Positions 1 through 8,117 of a DNA stretch of 64,000 bases are shown here, piece by piece. Numbering within the stretch: the stretch's first letter is position 1; each line of letters starts with the position of its first letter. Location of the stretch: NCBI GenBank assembly GCA_018896025.1, contig JAHIND010000002.1:120682-184681 (forward strand), written 5' to 3'. The stretch comes from Pseudomonadota bacterium (lineage in GTDB: Bacteria; Desulfobacterota; Desulfarculia; Desulfarculales; Desulfarculaceae). Both the position numbers and the translations under genes were made by a program. Below the pieces are notes generated by a model. It had not been told where the DNA came from. It saw nothing but the letters and a program-made list of their open reading frames with translations, and did no database searches.

Positions 1-915
1 GGCCCCGCCGCTTTGGGCCAGCCCTCCCAGCCACTCCAGACGCTCGCTCAGGGAAGAGCCACGGGTGCTGCACGGCGGCATGGCCAGGAAACAATCGGCC
101 AGGGCCTCCAGGGGGCCGCCCTTTCCCGGCGGGGGGTAGAGCAGGCGGCGGCTCATGGAGAGCAGGTCATCGTGCACCACCCGCAAATCCAGGCCGTCCA
201 GGGTCTCCATGAGGTCCGGCGGGCTGGGCAGCACCCCGCTGAGGAGTATGCCCTGGCCCTGTGGGCCGCCCTGGGCGGGAGCCTCATTCAGCCAGGCCTC
301 CAGCAGGGGGATGTAGTCCTGGGGGTGCAGGTATTCCCCGGCGCGCAACAGGCGGTAAAACTCCGCCGCGCCCACCCCCAGCTCACCGGCCGCCCGGCGG
401 GCGTAGGCCCGGGCGTAGAGCTCGGACAGGCGGCGGCTCCACTCCAGGGCCTGCTCCATGGCTCCCTCGGGCGCGGGCCCGAAGATCAGGGCCAGGTCGT
501 CTTCCAGGGCCTGGAGTTGGCTCACGTAAAAGCCCTTGGCCGCCGCCGCGAAGGGGGCCTTGGGGTTGTAGAAAAACAGGCTGGGCGCGGGCGGCTCCAA
601 ATAGTCGGCCACCAGGGAGGCCAGGTTTTGCAGGGAGTCGCAGGTGTGGGGGAACAGGATGGCCCCCACCTCGTCCATGCCCCCGGCCAGCAGAAGCTCC
701 AAGCCCTGGCGCACCACCGAACAGATGTAGGGTTGCAAGTGGCCCTGGGCCCTGGCCGGGGCCAGGGGCGGGTCCCAGACCTCCATGGGCAGCACCCCGT
801 GGGCCCAGAGCAGCTCCTTGGGGTATTGGGCGGGAAACACGGCGCACACCTTGCCGCCGCCGCCGCGCCACTGTTTAAAATAATCGCCTCGGCTGGGAAG
901 CTGGGCTGGGCTCAT
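1..915 (-). CDS. 2-hydroxyacyl-CoA dehydratase / benzoyl-CoA reductase family subunit (partial)
   Basis: The frame stays open from an ATG at 915 to the window edge (305 codons), so the C-terminus is missing. It resembles the HgdB/BcrB-type subunits of 2-hydroxyacyl-CoA dehydratases and class I benzoyl-CoA reductases. Visible features are an N-terminal segment reading VCAVFPAQYPKELLWAHGVL, then PYICSVVRQGLELLLAGG, then LFPHTCDSLQNLASLVADYL, whose Cys residues would be candidate cluster ligands. In this family the subunit binds a [4Fe-4S] cluster and acts on an aromatic or 2-hydroxyacyl CoA ester, with electrons from an ATP-dependent activator; that role is inferred. An in-frame ATG at 927 is an alternative start. 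The next gene upstream on the same strand is a VOC protein. The family call is fairly safe; the substrate is unknown. Confidence 0.72.
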   Translation of the reverse strand, partial: MSPAQLPSRGDYFKQWRGGGGKVCAVFPAQYPKELLWAHGVLPMEVWDPPLAPARAQGHLQPYICSVVRQGLELLLAGGMDEVGAILFPHTCDSLQNLASLVADYLEPPAPSLFFYNPKAPFAAAAKGFYVSQLQALEDDLALIFGPAPEGAMEQALEWSRRLSELYARAYARRAAGELGVGAAEFYRLLRAGEYLHPQDYIPLLEAWLNEAPAQGGPQGQGILLSGVLPSPPDLMETLDGLDLRVVHDDLLSMSRRLLYPPPGKGGPLEALADCFLAMPPCSTRGSSLSERLEWLGGLAQSGGA

Positions 916-992
916 AGGGCCTCGCATATGGTCTTGATAGGGTTGGCCGTGCGGTGGCAGCAGTATAGGTTGGCCGCGCCCGCCAATGCAAC

Positions 993-1616
993 TTATGAGT
1001 CGGTTTCACCCCTTGGGCCGCCCGCCGCCCAGGCGTTGCGCCCGCCGTCGCGGATGGCCCCGCCCTCGCCGGGGTAGACCACCTTGTCCTCGGCGGTGCT
1101 GGCCGCGGTGACTGGGGGCCACATGCCGGGCCGGGGCTCGGGCCCTTCCAGGGCCTCGGCGCAGGGCTCGTGGTCGGCCATCACCGGGTTTTGGCGCAAG
1201 TCATCGCCCGGCACGTCCCAGGAGAATTCGATGGCGATACCGTTGGGGTCAAAGGCATATAAGGAATGGATGAAGCCGTGGTCGATGACCTCACTGACCC
1301 AGAAATCCGCCGCCTCCAGGCGGTCCTTGATCGCCCACAGGTCGTCCTGCTCCTGAACCCCCATGGACACATGGTCGAACGCGTAGGGGCCCTTCACCGG
1401 CACCCCGTGGTCCTTTTCCTGCCTGGGCTCCACCCCAGGCCACTCGAAAAAGGCGATGTAGTCGTTGGGGCCCAGTTCAAAAAAGTAGTGGCGGTAGCCT
1501 GGCTTACCCAGTCCGCCCACCAGGCGCAGGCCCAACAGGTCGCGCCAAAAGCGGATGGTGGCCGGCATGTCGCCGGTGGCCAGGGCCAGGTGGTTCACTC
1601 CCTTGTATCGGATCAT
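993..1616 (-). CDS. VOC (glyoxalase/dioxygenase fold) family protein
   Basis: A 207-aa protein. The N-terminal part, MIRYKGVNHLALATGDMPAT, is a classic beta-alpha-beta-beta-beta opening of the vicinal oxygen chelate fold, with the His of NHLAL as a likely metal ligand. FDHVSMGV begins the second module and IAIEFSWDVPG holds the usual late Glu ligand. About 60 residues follow, ending in a VVYPGEGG segment. I chose the ATG at 1616 because the fold starts directly there; an upstream in-frame Met at 1694 adds only unsupported sequence. It lies about 80 bp upstream of the dehydratase-family gene on the same strand, so the two may be cotranscribed. VOC members include epimerases, lyases and ring-cleavage enzymes, and I cannot choose among them. 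Confidence 0.75.
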   Translation of the reverse strand: MIRYKGVNHLALATGDMPATIRFWRDLLGLRLVGGLGKPGYRHYFFELGPNDYIAFFEWPGVEPRQEKDHGVPVKGPYAFDHVSMGVQEQDDLWAIKDRLEAADFWVSEVIDHGFIHSLYAFDPNGIAIEFSWDVPGDDLRQNPVMADHEPCAEALEGPEPRPGMWPPVTAASTAEDKVVYPGEGGAIRDGGRNAWAAGGPRGETDS

Positions 1617-1751
1617 GGACGCGCTCCCGGTTGGCTTGTGGTTTGCCCAAAGGGGTATTTTCATTTTAGCCGCAGGGGGCCCGGTGGGCCACACCCTCTT
1701 GCCCCGAGGCCGCCGCGCCCAATAAAGCCGCTGCTTTTAATGGTTAAAAGC

Positions 1752-1780
1752 TTGACTGCCCAGGGGGGCCTGTGTTAAAT
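1752..1780 (+). promoter_or_regulatory. Candidate sigma-70 promoter of the dsr operon
   Basis: TTGACT (1752-1757) is separated by 17 bases from TTAAAT (1775-1780). This sits in the 307-bp gap between the divergent VOC gene and the first gene of the dsr operon, about 145 bp upstream of its ATG. The -35 matches consensus at five of six positions and the -10 at four of six. Nothing else was recognised in the gap except a GGAGG well upstream of the start codon. Confidence 0.45.
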
Positions 1781-1923
1781 ATTGCCACTGATGTTCAGGC
1801 GCTAAACCCTCTATTGCACTGATAATTGCACGCTTTTCCTCGGCGGGCGGGCCAGGCGGTCAAAACGACAAGACACGCCGTCGCCGGCAGCGGAAGAGGC
1901 GGAGGCCAAACGGCATAAGTGAA

Positions 1924-2454
1924 ATGAAGCTCAAGACATTATTGGCCAAACACAAATCCGCCCTGATCTCGCGGTGGGTCGACGCTATTGTGGAGACCTA
2001 TCCGTCCGAAACCGCCAAGTTTCTGAAAAGCAAAAAAGATCAGTTTAGTAACCCGGTGGGTCACACCATCGTGGCTGAAACCAAAAATTTGTTTGATCAG
2101 GTGCTGGAGGGTGTGGACCGCGAAAAGGTGACCCCGTTCCTGGACCGCATCATCCGGATCAGGGCCATCCAGGAGTTCACCCCGTCCCAGGCGATTTCTT
2201 TCGTATTTTCACTGAAATATATTATACGAGAGGTCGTGGGCCCCGAGATCGACACCGAGGACCTGGATCAGGAGTTGGTGGATCTGGAGGCGACCCTGGA
2301 CTTCATGGCCCTGGTGGCCTTTGACATTTACATGTCCTGCCGAGAGCAGGTATACGACATTAGGGCCAAGGAAGTGCAGCAGAACGCTTTTCTGTTGCTA
2401 AAACGCGCCAATTTGTTAGTGGAAAAGCCCGGCCCCAAGCCGGAAGACTCGTGA
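1924..2454 (+). CDS. RsbRD N-terminal-like domain protein upstream of dsrM
   Basis: A soluble, mostly helical 176-aa protein with no membrane segment. The opening KLKTLLAKHKSALISRWVDAIVETYP and the later FLDRIIRIRAIQEFTPSQAI resemble the RsbRD N-terminal regulatory domain, which often precedes sensor or STAS domains; here it stands alone. It is 41 bp upstream of dsrM on the same strand and likely shares its transcript. Solitary proteins of this type do occur beside dsrM in sulfate reducers, so a regulatory or assembly role for the Dsr complex is a reasonable inference, with no catalytic motif to support more. The ATG at 1924 lacks a close Shine-Dalgarno: a GGAGG sits about 25 bases upstream. 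Confidence 0.7.
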   Translation: MKLKTLLAKHKSALISRWVDAIVETYPSETAKFLKSKKDQFSNPVGHTIVAETKNLFDQVLEGVDREKVTPFLDRIIRIRAIQEFTPSQAISFVFSLKYIIREVVGPEIDTEDLDQELVDLEATLDFMALVAFDIYMSCREQVYDIRAKEVQQNAFLLLKRANLLVEKPGPKPEDS

Positions 2455-2495
2455 CGCCAACTAACCAAGGCTAACCGAAACGAGGTAGCAGTAGA

Positions 2496-3596
2496 ATGAT
2501 TGGTTTCCTATTCAGCCTAGTCGCCGTGCTGGTGCTCGTAGGGATAGCGCTGGTGGGTGTGGGGGGCCTTGGCCTCAAGGTCCTCTTCGGGGTGATCATC
2601 CCCTACGCGGCGGTGCTCACCTTCTTCGCGGGGCTGGTCTACCGTGTGGTGGACTGGGCCCGCTCGCCGGTGCCGTTCCGCATCCCCACCACCTGCGGAC
2701 AGGAAAAATCCCTGGCTTGGATCAAGCCCAACAAGATCGACAACCCCTGCAGCACCGGCGCAGTCGTGCTCAGGATGATCTTCGAGGTGCTTACCTTCCG
2801 TAGCCTTTTCCGCAACATGAAGCTGGATTACCGTGAGGGCCCCAAGATCCGCTACAGCTCGGAGAAATTCCTCTGGCTGTTCGCGTTGATGTTCCACTAC
2901 GCCTTCTTGGTGGTAATCCTCCGGCACCTGCGCTTCTTCACCGAGCCCATCGCCCTATGGCAGCAGACCCTGGAGCACCTGGACGGCTTCCTGGAGTTCA
3001 ACCTGGCGTCCTTCGCCATCGGACTCCCCACCATCCAGCTCAGCGGCCTGGTGCTCCTGGGCGGGGTGACCTTGCTGCTGGTAAGGCGCATCATCGTCCC
3101 CACCGTGCGCTACATCTCCCTGGCCGCGGACTGGTTCCCCCTGTTCCTGATCACCTTCATCTGTCTCACCGGCATCCTGGCCCGCTACGTGTTCAGGATC
3201 GACGTGGTCAAGGTGAAGGAAATGGCCATGGGCCTGGCCACCTTCCATCCGGTGGTGCCCGACGGAATCAGCGTGTGGTTCTACATCCACTTCTTCCTGG
3301 TGTGCGTCTTGTTCGCCTACTTCCCCTTCAGCAAGCTCATGCACCTGGGGGGCGTGTTCCTCAGCCCCACCCGCAACTTGGTGAACAACAGCCGCGCGGT
3401 GCGCCACGTCAACCCCTGGAGCTACCCCGTCAAGACTCACAGCTATCAAGAGTACGAGGATGACTTCCGGGAGCAGATGGTCGAGGCGGGCCTGCCTGTG
3501 GACAAATCCTTGGAAGAGGCCGCAGCCGAGAAGGCCGCCAAGGAGGCGCCGGCCGCACCAGAGACTCAGGAGACTGAGGAGAAGAGGGAAGAGTAA
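2496..3596 (+). CDS. dsrM: DsrM, cytochrome b subunit of the DsrMKJOP complex
   Basis: A 366-aa integral membrane protein of the NarI-like cytochrome b family. It begins with a hydrophobic helix (about residues 1-25) and has several more, including the stretch around FLWLFALMFHYAFLVVILRH, whose His residues are candidate heme b ligands, and IHFFLVCVLFAYFPFSKLMH near residue 270. The C-terminal 50 residues are charged and cytoplasmic, rich in Glu and Ala. DsrM exchanges electrons between menaquinol and the cytoplasmic DsrK. The order M-K-J-O-P with gaps of 2 bp or less at the next junctions is diagnostic. A GAGG lies about 9 bases before the ATG. Confidence 0.95.
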   Translation: MIGFLFSLVAVLVLVGIALVGVGGLGLKVLFGVIIPYAAVLTFFAGLVYRVVDWARSPVPFRIPTTCGQEKSLAWIKPNKIDNPCSTGAVVLRMIFEVLTFRSLFRNMKLDYREGPKIRYSSEKFLWLFALMFHYAFLVVILRHLRFFTEPIALWQQTLEHLDGFLEFNLASFAIGLPTIQLSGLVLLGGVTLLLVRRIIVPTVRYISLAADWFPLFLITFICLTGILARYVFRIDVVKVKEMAMGLATFHPVVPDGISVWFYIHFFLVCVLFAYFPFSKLMHLGGVFLSPTRNLVNNSRAVRHVNPWSYPVKTHSYQEYEDDFREQMVEAGLPVDKSLEEAAAEKAAKEAPAAPETQETEEKREE

Positions 3597-3598
3597 TC

Positions 3599-5254
3599 AT
3601 GGGTGCCAAAACTCCTAGTCCAAAAGTAGTCGGTCAGATAGATCACCATCCCCCGGCAAAGGGGTGGATGGACACTAAGCCCGAGTTCAAGCCGGGCAAC
3701 TTCCTCTATGCCGGCAAGGCCTCGGCCCTGGAGACCGTAGGCTTGGCCAACCCCCGGGACTGGTCGCCCACTGACGACGACTGGAAGCTGCCGGCCGACT
3801 GGAAGGGCATCGTCCGCGAAGGCATGGCCGAGCGCCTGCAGCGTTTCCGCAGCTTCAAGCTGTTCATGGACATCTGCGTGCGCTGCGGGGCCTGCGCCGA
3901 CAAGTGCCACTTCTTTATCGGAAGCGGCGATCCCAAGAACATGCCGGTCTTACGCGCCGAGCTGATCCGCAGCATCTACCGCGGCGAAATGAAGACCGCG
4001 GGCAAGATTCTGGGCAAGCTGGCCGGCGGGCGCAAGCTCACCGAAGATGTGATCAAGGAGTGGTTCTACTACTTCTACCAATGCACCGAGTGTCGCCGCT
4101 GCAGCGTGTTCTGCCCCTACGGCATAGACACCGCCGAGATCACCATCATCGCCCGGGAGATCCTCAACCTGCTGGGCACCAACATCGACTGGATCGCCTC
4201 TCCGGTGGCCAACTGCTTCATGACCGGTAACCACCTGGGCCTCAAACCCCACACCTTCAAAGAAAATATCGAGTACCTGGTGGACGATATTGAAGAGTAC
4301 GCCGGGGTGAGAATCGAACCCACCTTCAACCGCAAGGGGGCCGAGATCCTGTTCGTGACCCCCTCGGGCGACGTCTTCGCCGAGCCGGGCATCTACACCC
4401 TCATGGGCTATTTGATGCTCTTTGAACACATCGGCCTGGACTACACCTGGTCCACCTACGCCTCCGAGGGCGGCAACTTCGGCTTCTTCACCTCCCACGA
4501 GATGATGAAGCGCCTCAACGCCAAGATGTACGCCGAGTCCAAGCGCCTGGGGGTCAAATGGATCCTGGGCGGCGAGTGCGGCCACATGTGGCGGGTGGTG
4601 CACCAATACATGGACACCTTGAACGGCCCGGCCGACTGGTTGGAGCAGCCCGTCAGCCCGCTGACCGGCACGCGCTTCGAAAACGCGGCCTCCACCAAGA
4701 TGGTGCACATCACCGAGTTCACCGCCGACCTGATCAAGAACAACAAGCTCAAGCTTGACCCCAGCCAGAACGACCACATCATCCCCACCTTCCATGACTC
4801 CTGCAACACCAGCCGGGGCATGGGCATGTTGGAGGAGCCACGCTACGTCCTCAATAACGTGTGCAACAACTTCGTGGACATGGCTCCCCAGGTGATTCGG
4901 GAAAACACCTTCTGCTGCGGATCGGGCTCGGGCCTCAACGCCGGTGAATACCTGGAGATGCGCTTCAGGGGCGGTCTGCCCCGGGCCAACGCGGTCAAGC
5001 GGGTGCATGAGGACCACGGAGTAAACATGCTCTCGTGCGTCTGCGCCATCGACCGCGCGGTGTTCCCAGCGCTCATGGACTACTGGGTGCCGGGAGTGGG
5101 CGTCTGCGGGGTCAGCGAGTTGGTTGCCAACGCCCTGGTCATGGAAGGCCAAGGCGAGCGCGAGTACAACCTGCGCGGCGAAGAGAACCCTTCTTACAAG
5201 CCGCCCGCAGAGGATGAAGCCTCAGCCGAAGCCGGAGAGGAGGGTGAGGAGTAA
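3599..5254 (+). CDS. dsrK: DsrK, HdrD-like catalytic iron-sulfur subunit
   Basis: A 551-aa cytoplasmic protein. It has two ferredoxin-type [4Fe-4S] motifs, CVRCGACADKC (Cys93, 96, 99, 103) and CTECRRCSVFC (Cys162, 165, 168, 172). A C-terminal CCG-type domain includes GGECGHMWRVV near residue 325, HDSCNTSRGMG near residue 400 and FCCGSGSGLNAGEY near residue 440; these resemble the Cys-rich motifs that bind the special catalytic cluster in heterodisulfide reductase. DsrK is thought to reduce the trisulfide bound to DsrC at the end of sulfite reduction. The last about 30 residues are acidic and low complexity. Two bases separate it from dsrM, and its stop overlaps the dsrJ start. Confidence 0.96.
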   Translation: MGAKTPSPKVVGQIDHHPPAKGWMDTKPEFKPGNFLYAGKASALETVGLANPRDWSPTDDDWKLPADWKGIVREGMAERLQRFRSFKLFMDICVRCGACADKCHFFIGSGDPKNMPVLRAELIRSIYRGEMKTAGKILGKLAGGRKLTEDVIKEWFYYFYQCTECRRCSVFCPYGIDTAEITIIAREILNLLGTNIDWIASPVANCFMTGNHLGLKPHTFKENIEYLVDDIEEYAGVRIEPTFNRKGAEILFVTPSGDVFAEPGIYTLMGYLMLFEHIGLDYTWSTYASEGGNFGFFTSHEMMKRLNAKMYAESKRLGVKWILGGECGHMWRVVHQYMDTLNGPADWLEQPVSPLTGTRFENAASTKMVHITEFTADLIKNNKLKLDPSQNDHIIPTFHDSCNTSRGMGMLEEPRYVLNNVCNNFVDMAPQVIRENTFCCGSGSGLNAGEYLEMRFRGGLPRANAVKRVHEDHGVNMLSCVCAIDRAVFPALMDYWVPGVGVCGVSELVANALVMEGQGEREYNLRGEENPSYKPPAEDEASAEAGEEGEE

Positions 5255-5643
5255 TGTACGACAGCGGCAAAATAATTACCGGCCTGGTCATTTTCCTGGC
5301 CATCTTCACCTATCCCTTGTGGAGCAACATGGGCAAGGCCGCTCCGGTGCCCAAGCCGGAGCTCCCGCCCAAGAGCGTGGCCACCCAGTGCGTGGCGGAC
5401 ACCAACTACATGCGCACCAGCCACATGACGCTCTTGAACGTCTGGCGCGACGATGTGGTGCGCATGGGTGACCGCGTCTATGTCTCGCCCAACGGCAAGG
5501 CCTACAACATGAGCTTGACCAACACCTGCCTGGAGTGCCACTCCGACAAGGTCAAGTTCTGTGACCAGTGCCACAACTATCTGGCCGTGGCCCCGTTCTG
5601 CTGGGACTGCCACCAAGTGCCCAAGCCGAAGGAGAAGAAGTGA
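5254..5643 (+). CDS. dsrJ: DsrJ, triheme cytochrome c
   Basis: A 129-aa periplasmic cytochrome anchored by one N-terminal helix (about residues 7-24, IITGLVIFLAIFTYPLW). Three heme c sites are visible: CLECH (92-96), CDQCH (103-107) and CWDCH (116-120). A Cys at position 46 (ATQCV) matches the position reported as an unusual Cys axial heme ligand in Allochromatium vinosum DsrJ. The gene overlaps dsrK by one base at its ATG and dsrO by one base at its stop, so translation is probably coupled. The length is typical of the family. Confidence 0.95.
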   Translation: MYDSGKIITGLVIFLAIFTYPLWSNMGKAAPVPKPELPPKSVATQCVADTNYMRTSHMTLLNVWRDDVVRMGDRVYVSPNGKAYNMSLTNTCLECHSDKVKFCDQCHNYLAVAPFCWDCHQVPKPKEKK

Positions 5644-6470
5644 TGGGCGTGGACAGGAGAAAGTTTCTAAAACTCGCCGGGGTCTCGGCCGCCCTGGGCC
5701 TGGGTGGCGCCACCGGTTTCCAGCTTCTCAGGCCCGGCGCCCTGGATGCGGCCGAGCGCATGCCCACTCCTTATCAAATGGTCTTCCCCAAGGAGCAGGG
5801 CAACGCCGAAGTTTCGCCCAATCCCAAACGCCTCAAGGGGCGCCGCTGGGGCATGGTGATAGACATGCGCAAGCTCACCCCGGCCAAGGCCCGGGCGGCC
5901 ATCGAGGCTTGCGACTACTACCACAACGTGCCTCAGATTCCGGGCAAGCAAAACATCAAGTGGATATGGACGGCCCCCTACGTCAACGTCTTCCCCGAGA
6001 CCGAGAACCCCTGGGCCGACCCCGAGATAAAGAACGCGCAGTTCATCGTAATGTGCAACCACTGCAACAATCCGCCCTGTGTGCGGGTGTGCCCCACCAA
6101 GGCCACCTTCCAGCGCGAGGACGGCATCGTCATGATGGACATGCACCGCTGCATCGGCTGCCGCTTCTGCATGGCCGGTTGTCCTTACGGCTCCAGAAGC
6201 TTCAACTTCCGCGACCCGCGCCCCTTCATCAAGAAAGAGTACCTGGACTACCCCACCCGCACCCGAGGTGTGGTGGAAAAGTGCACCTTCTGCTCTGAGC
6301 GCCTGGCGGTGGGCAAGCTGCCCTACTGCTCCGAGGCCAGCGGCGGGGCCATGGTCTTTGGAGACGTGGATGATGCCGGTAGCGAACTGCGCCAACTGCT
6401 GCGCAAGCGCTACAGTATCCGCCGTAAACCCAACCTGGGCACTGATCCCCAGGTCTACTACCTGGTGTAG
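5643..6470 (+). CDS. dsrO: DsrO, Tat-exported periplasmic ferredoxin subunit
   Basis: A 275-aa protein that begins with a twin-arginine signal, DRRKFLKLAGVSAALGLGG. The start is the ATG at 5643, which overlaps the dsrJ stop (TGATG); a longer in-frame reading starting at 5568 would bury the signal peptide and was discarded. Iron-sulfur motifs follow in the order CNHCNNPPCVRVC, CTFCSERLAVGKLPYC after it, and CIGCRFCMAGCPYG between them. This is the usual NrfC/HybA-like pattern for several [4Fe-4S] clusters. DsrO passes electrons between DsrJ and the membrane subunit DsrP on the periplasmic side. Confidence 0.95.
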   Translation: MGVDRRKFLKLAGVSAALGLGGATGFQLLRPGALDAAERMPTPYQMVFPKEQGNAEVSPNPKRLKGRRWGMVIDMRKLTPAKARAAIEACDYYHNVPQIPGKQNIKWIWTAPYVNVFPETENPWADPEIKNAQFIVMCNHCNNPPCVRVCPTKATFQREDGIVMMDMHRCIGCRFCMAGCPYGSRSFNFRDPRPFIKKEYLDYPTRTRGVVEKCTFCSERLAVGKLPYCSEASGGAMVFGDVDDAGSELRQLLRKRYSIRRKPNLGTDPQVYYLV

Positions 6471-6478
6471 AGGTCGTC

Positions 6479-7639
6479 ATGCTTGAAAAGGCTTTAAGCG
6501 GAAGCAAGCTGTACTGGACCTGGCTCATCGCACTGCTCGTCGTGATAGCGGCCGGCTTCGGGGCCTATCTGGTGCAGTACAACAAAGGCCTTATGATCAC
6601 CGGCATGAGTCGGGACGTGTCCTGGGGATTTTACATCGCCCAGTTCACCTTCCTGGTCGGTGTGGCCGCCTCGGCGGTGATGTTGGTGCTGCCCTATTAT
6701 TTGCACCATTACAAAACCTTCGGGCGCATCACCATTCTGGGCGAGTTCCTGGCCATATCCGCGGTGATCATGTGCATCTTGTTCATTACGGTGGACCTTG
6801 GTAAGCCCAGCCGTATCCTGAACGTGATGCTGCACCCCACGCCCAACTCAGTGCTGTTCTGGGACATGATCGTCTTGAACGGCTACCTGATCATCAACCT
6901 GCTGGCCGGTTGGGTAACCCTGGAGGCCGAACGCAAGAACGTGCCCCCTCCGGGCTGGATCAAGGTAATCATCTACCTGTCCATACCCTGGGCAGTGTCC
7001 ATCCACACCGTGACCGCCTTCTTGTATGCCGGTCTGCCCGGCCGCGGCTTCTGGCTCACCGCCATCATGGCCCCGCGCTTTTTGGCCTCGGCCTTTGCCG
7101 CCGGCCCCGCGGTGCTGATCCTGCTGGGCTACCTGGTCAAGAAGCTAACCCGCTTCGACGCGGGCAAAGAGGCCTTCGAGACCCTGGCCAAGATCGTGTG
7201 CTACGCCATCATCCTGCACATCTTCTTCTTCCTGTTGGAGGTGTTCACGGTGGCCTACAGCGCCATTCCCAGCCACACCTCGCACCTGGCCTATCTGTAC
7301 TTCGGCCTGCACGGACACAACATGCTGGTGCCCTGGGTGTGGACGGCCCTGGCCTGCGGCTTTACGGCCATCATACTCTTGGTGAACCCGCGCACCCGGC
7401 AGAATCCCAAGATCCTGCCCTTCGCCTGCGTGCTGGTGTTCATCTGCACCTGGATCGACAAGGGCATGGCCATGATCGCGGGCGGCTTCGTGCCCAACCC
7501 GCTGCATGAGATCACCGAGTACGCCCCCACCGGCCTGGAGTTGATGATCACCTTCGGCGTCTACGCCACCGGCATCCTGATCCTCACCATCCTGTACAAG
7601 GTGGCCCTCGGCGTGAAGGAAGAGGAAGAGGCGGTCTAG
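6479..7639 (+). CDS. dsrP: DsrP, NrfD-family membrane subunit
   Basis: A 386-aa polytopic membrane protein with about ten hydrophobic segments spread along its length and no obvious cofactor ligands apart from scattered His residues. It belongs to the NrfD/PsrC family, which exchanges electrons with the quinone pool, here paired with DsrO. It lies 8 bp after dsrO and is the last gene before a strong terminator. The C-terminus is short and acidic (GVKEEEEAV). Length and position fit DsrP well. Confidence 0.95.
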   Translation: MLEKALSGSKLYWTWLIALLVVIAAGFGAYLVQYNKGLMITGMSRDVSWGFYIAQFTFLVGVAASAVMLVLPYYLHHYKTFGRITILGEFLAISAVIMCILFITVDLGKPSRILNVMLHPTPNSVLFWDMIVLNGYLIINLLAGWVTLEAERKNVPPPGWIKVIIYLSIPWAVSIHTVTAFLYAGLPGRGFWLTAIMAPRFLASAFAAGPAVLILLGYLVKKLTRFDAGKEAFETLAKIVCYAIILHIFFFLLEVFTVAYSAIPSHTSHLAYLYFGLHGHNMLVPWVWTALACGFTAIILLVNPRTRQNPKILPFACVLVFICTWIDKGMAMIAGGFVPNPLHEITEYAPTGLELMITFGVYATGILILTILYKVALGVKEEEEAV

Positions 7640-7663
7640 CCCTTCCCCAACGACCAAAAGCAA

Positions 7664-7700
7664 AGGCCCCTCCCCCTTTCGGGGGAGGGGCCTTCTTTTT
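7664..7700 (+). terminator. Rho-independent terminator of the dsr operon
   Basis: A perfect 13-bp stem, AGGCCCCTCCCCC (7664-7676) and its complement (7681-7693), closes a TTTC loop and is followed by TCTTTTT. It lies 24 bp after the dsrP stop. Confidence 0.93.
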
Positions 7701-7734
7701 GGATTTGGCCCGCAAAACCTATGCCGGGCCTGGG

Positions 7735-7740
7735 TATAAT
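7735..7740 (+). promoter_or_regulatory. Consensus -10 box upstream of the repeat protein gene
   Basis: A perfect TATAAT lies 57 bp before the ATG at 7798. No good -35 is seen at 16-18 bp spacing, so either the promoter depends on an activator or the match is fortuitous. The gene itself has a clear GGGAGG ribosome binding site. Confidence 0.4.
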
Positions 7741-7797
7741 AGAATCAGCGTCCTCGACAAAACGAACCTTGCGACACTCTACCAGGGAGGTTAGTAC

Positions 7798-8112
7798 ATG
7801 GCTGATAGTGACCGCCCCCAGGTGAAAGGCACCTGGCTCAATGTGTTCTGCCCCGAGGCTCGCTGCCTTAGCGAAGCCGAGGTGCAAGCCCTGCCCCCGA
7901 ATATGGCCCAGGCCCCGGGAGTGCAGGACAAAGACGGCCTCTGGCTCAAGGTCTTCTGCCCTGACGAATCGTGCCTCAGCGAGGCGGAAAAGGGCTCACC
8001 CTCGGTGCCGGTCTTGCGAACTTCGCGCCAGGCAGGCCACCAGGGCCTGTGGCTGAAGCTGTTTTGCCCCGACGGCGCCTGTAAGGTGGACGAAGACACC
8101 GACCTGCCCTAG
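7798..8112 (+). CDS. Small triple-repeat CP-x3-C protein, unknown function
   Basis: A 104-aa soluble protein that I do not recognise as a named family. It is built of three units at exact 36-residue spacing: GTWLNVFCPEARC (11-23), GLWLKVFCPDESC (47-59) and GLWLKLFCPDGAC (83-95). The first two continue with LSEAE. Each unit has one CPxxxC-type Cys pair, six Cys in all, which could bind metal or be redox active. There is no signal peptide or membrane helix. GGGAGG lies 8 bases before the ATG. It stands alone between the dsr terminator and a convergent universal stress gene, so context gives only proximity to the dsr operon. Confidence 0.85.
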   Translation: MADSDRPQVKGTWLNVFCPEARCLSEAEVQALPPNMAQAPGVQDKDGLWLKVFCPDESCLSEAEKGSPSVPVLRTSRQAGHQGLWLKLFCPDGACKVDEDTDLP

Positions 8113-8117
8113 AACCC

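Noticed and set aside
13..1077. Long plus-strand open frame of 354 codons at the left edge
   Set aside because: The composition is His/Gln/Gly/Ala rich with no domain, and the opposite strand encodes a recognisable dehydratase-family protein and VOC protein across the same bases.
3950..5152. 400-codon minus-strand open frame opposite dsrK
   Set aside because: It is a shadow of GC-rich dsrK codons; dsrK is certain from its motifs.
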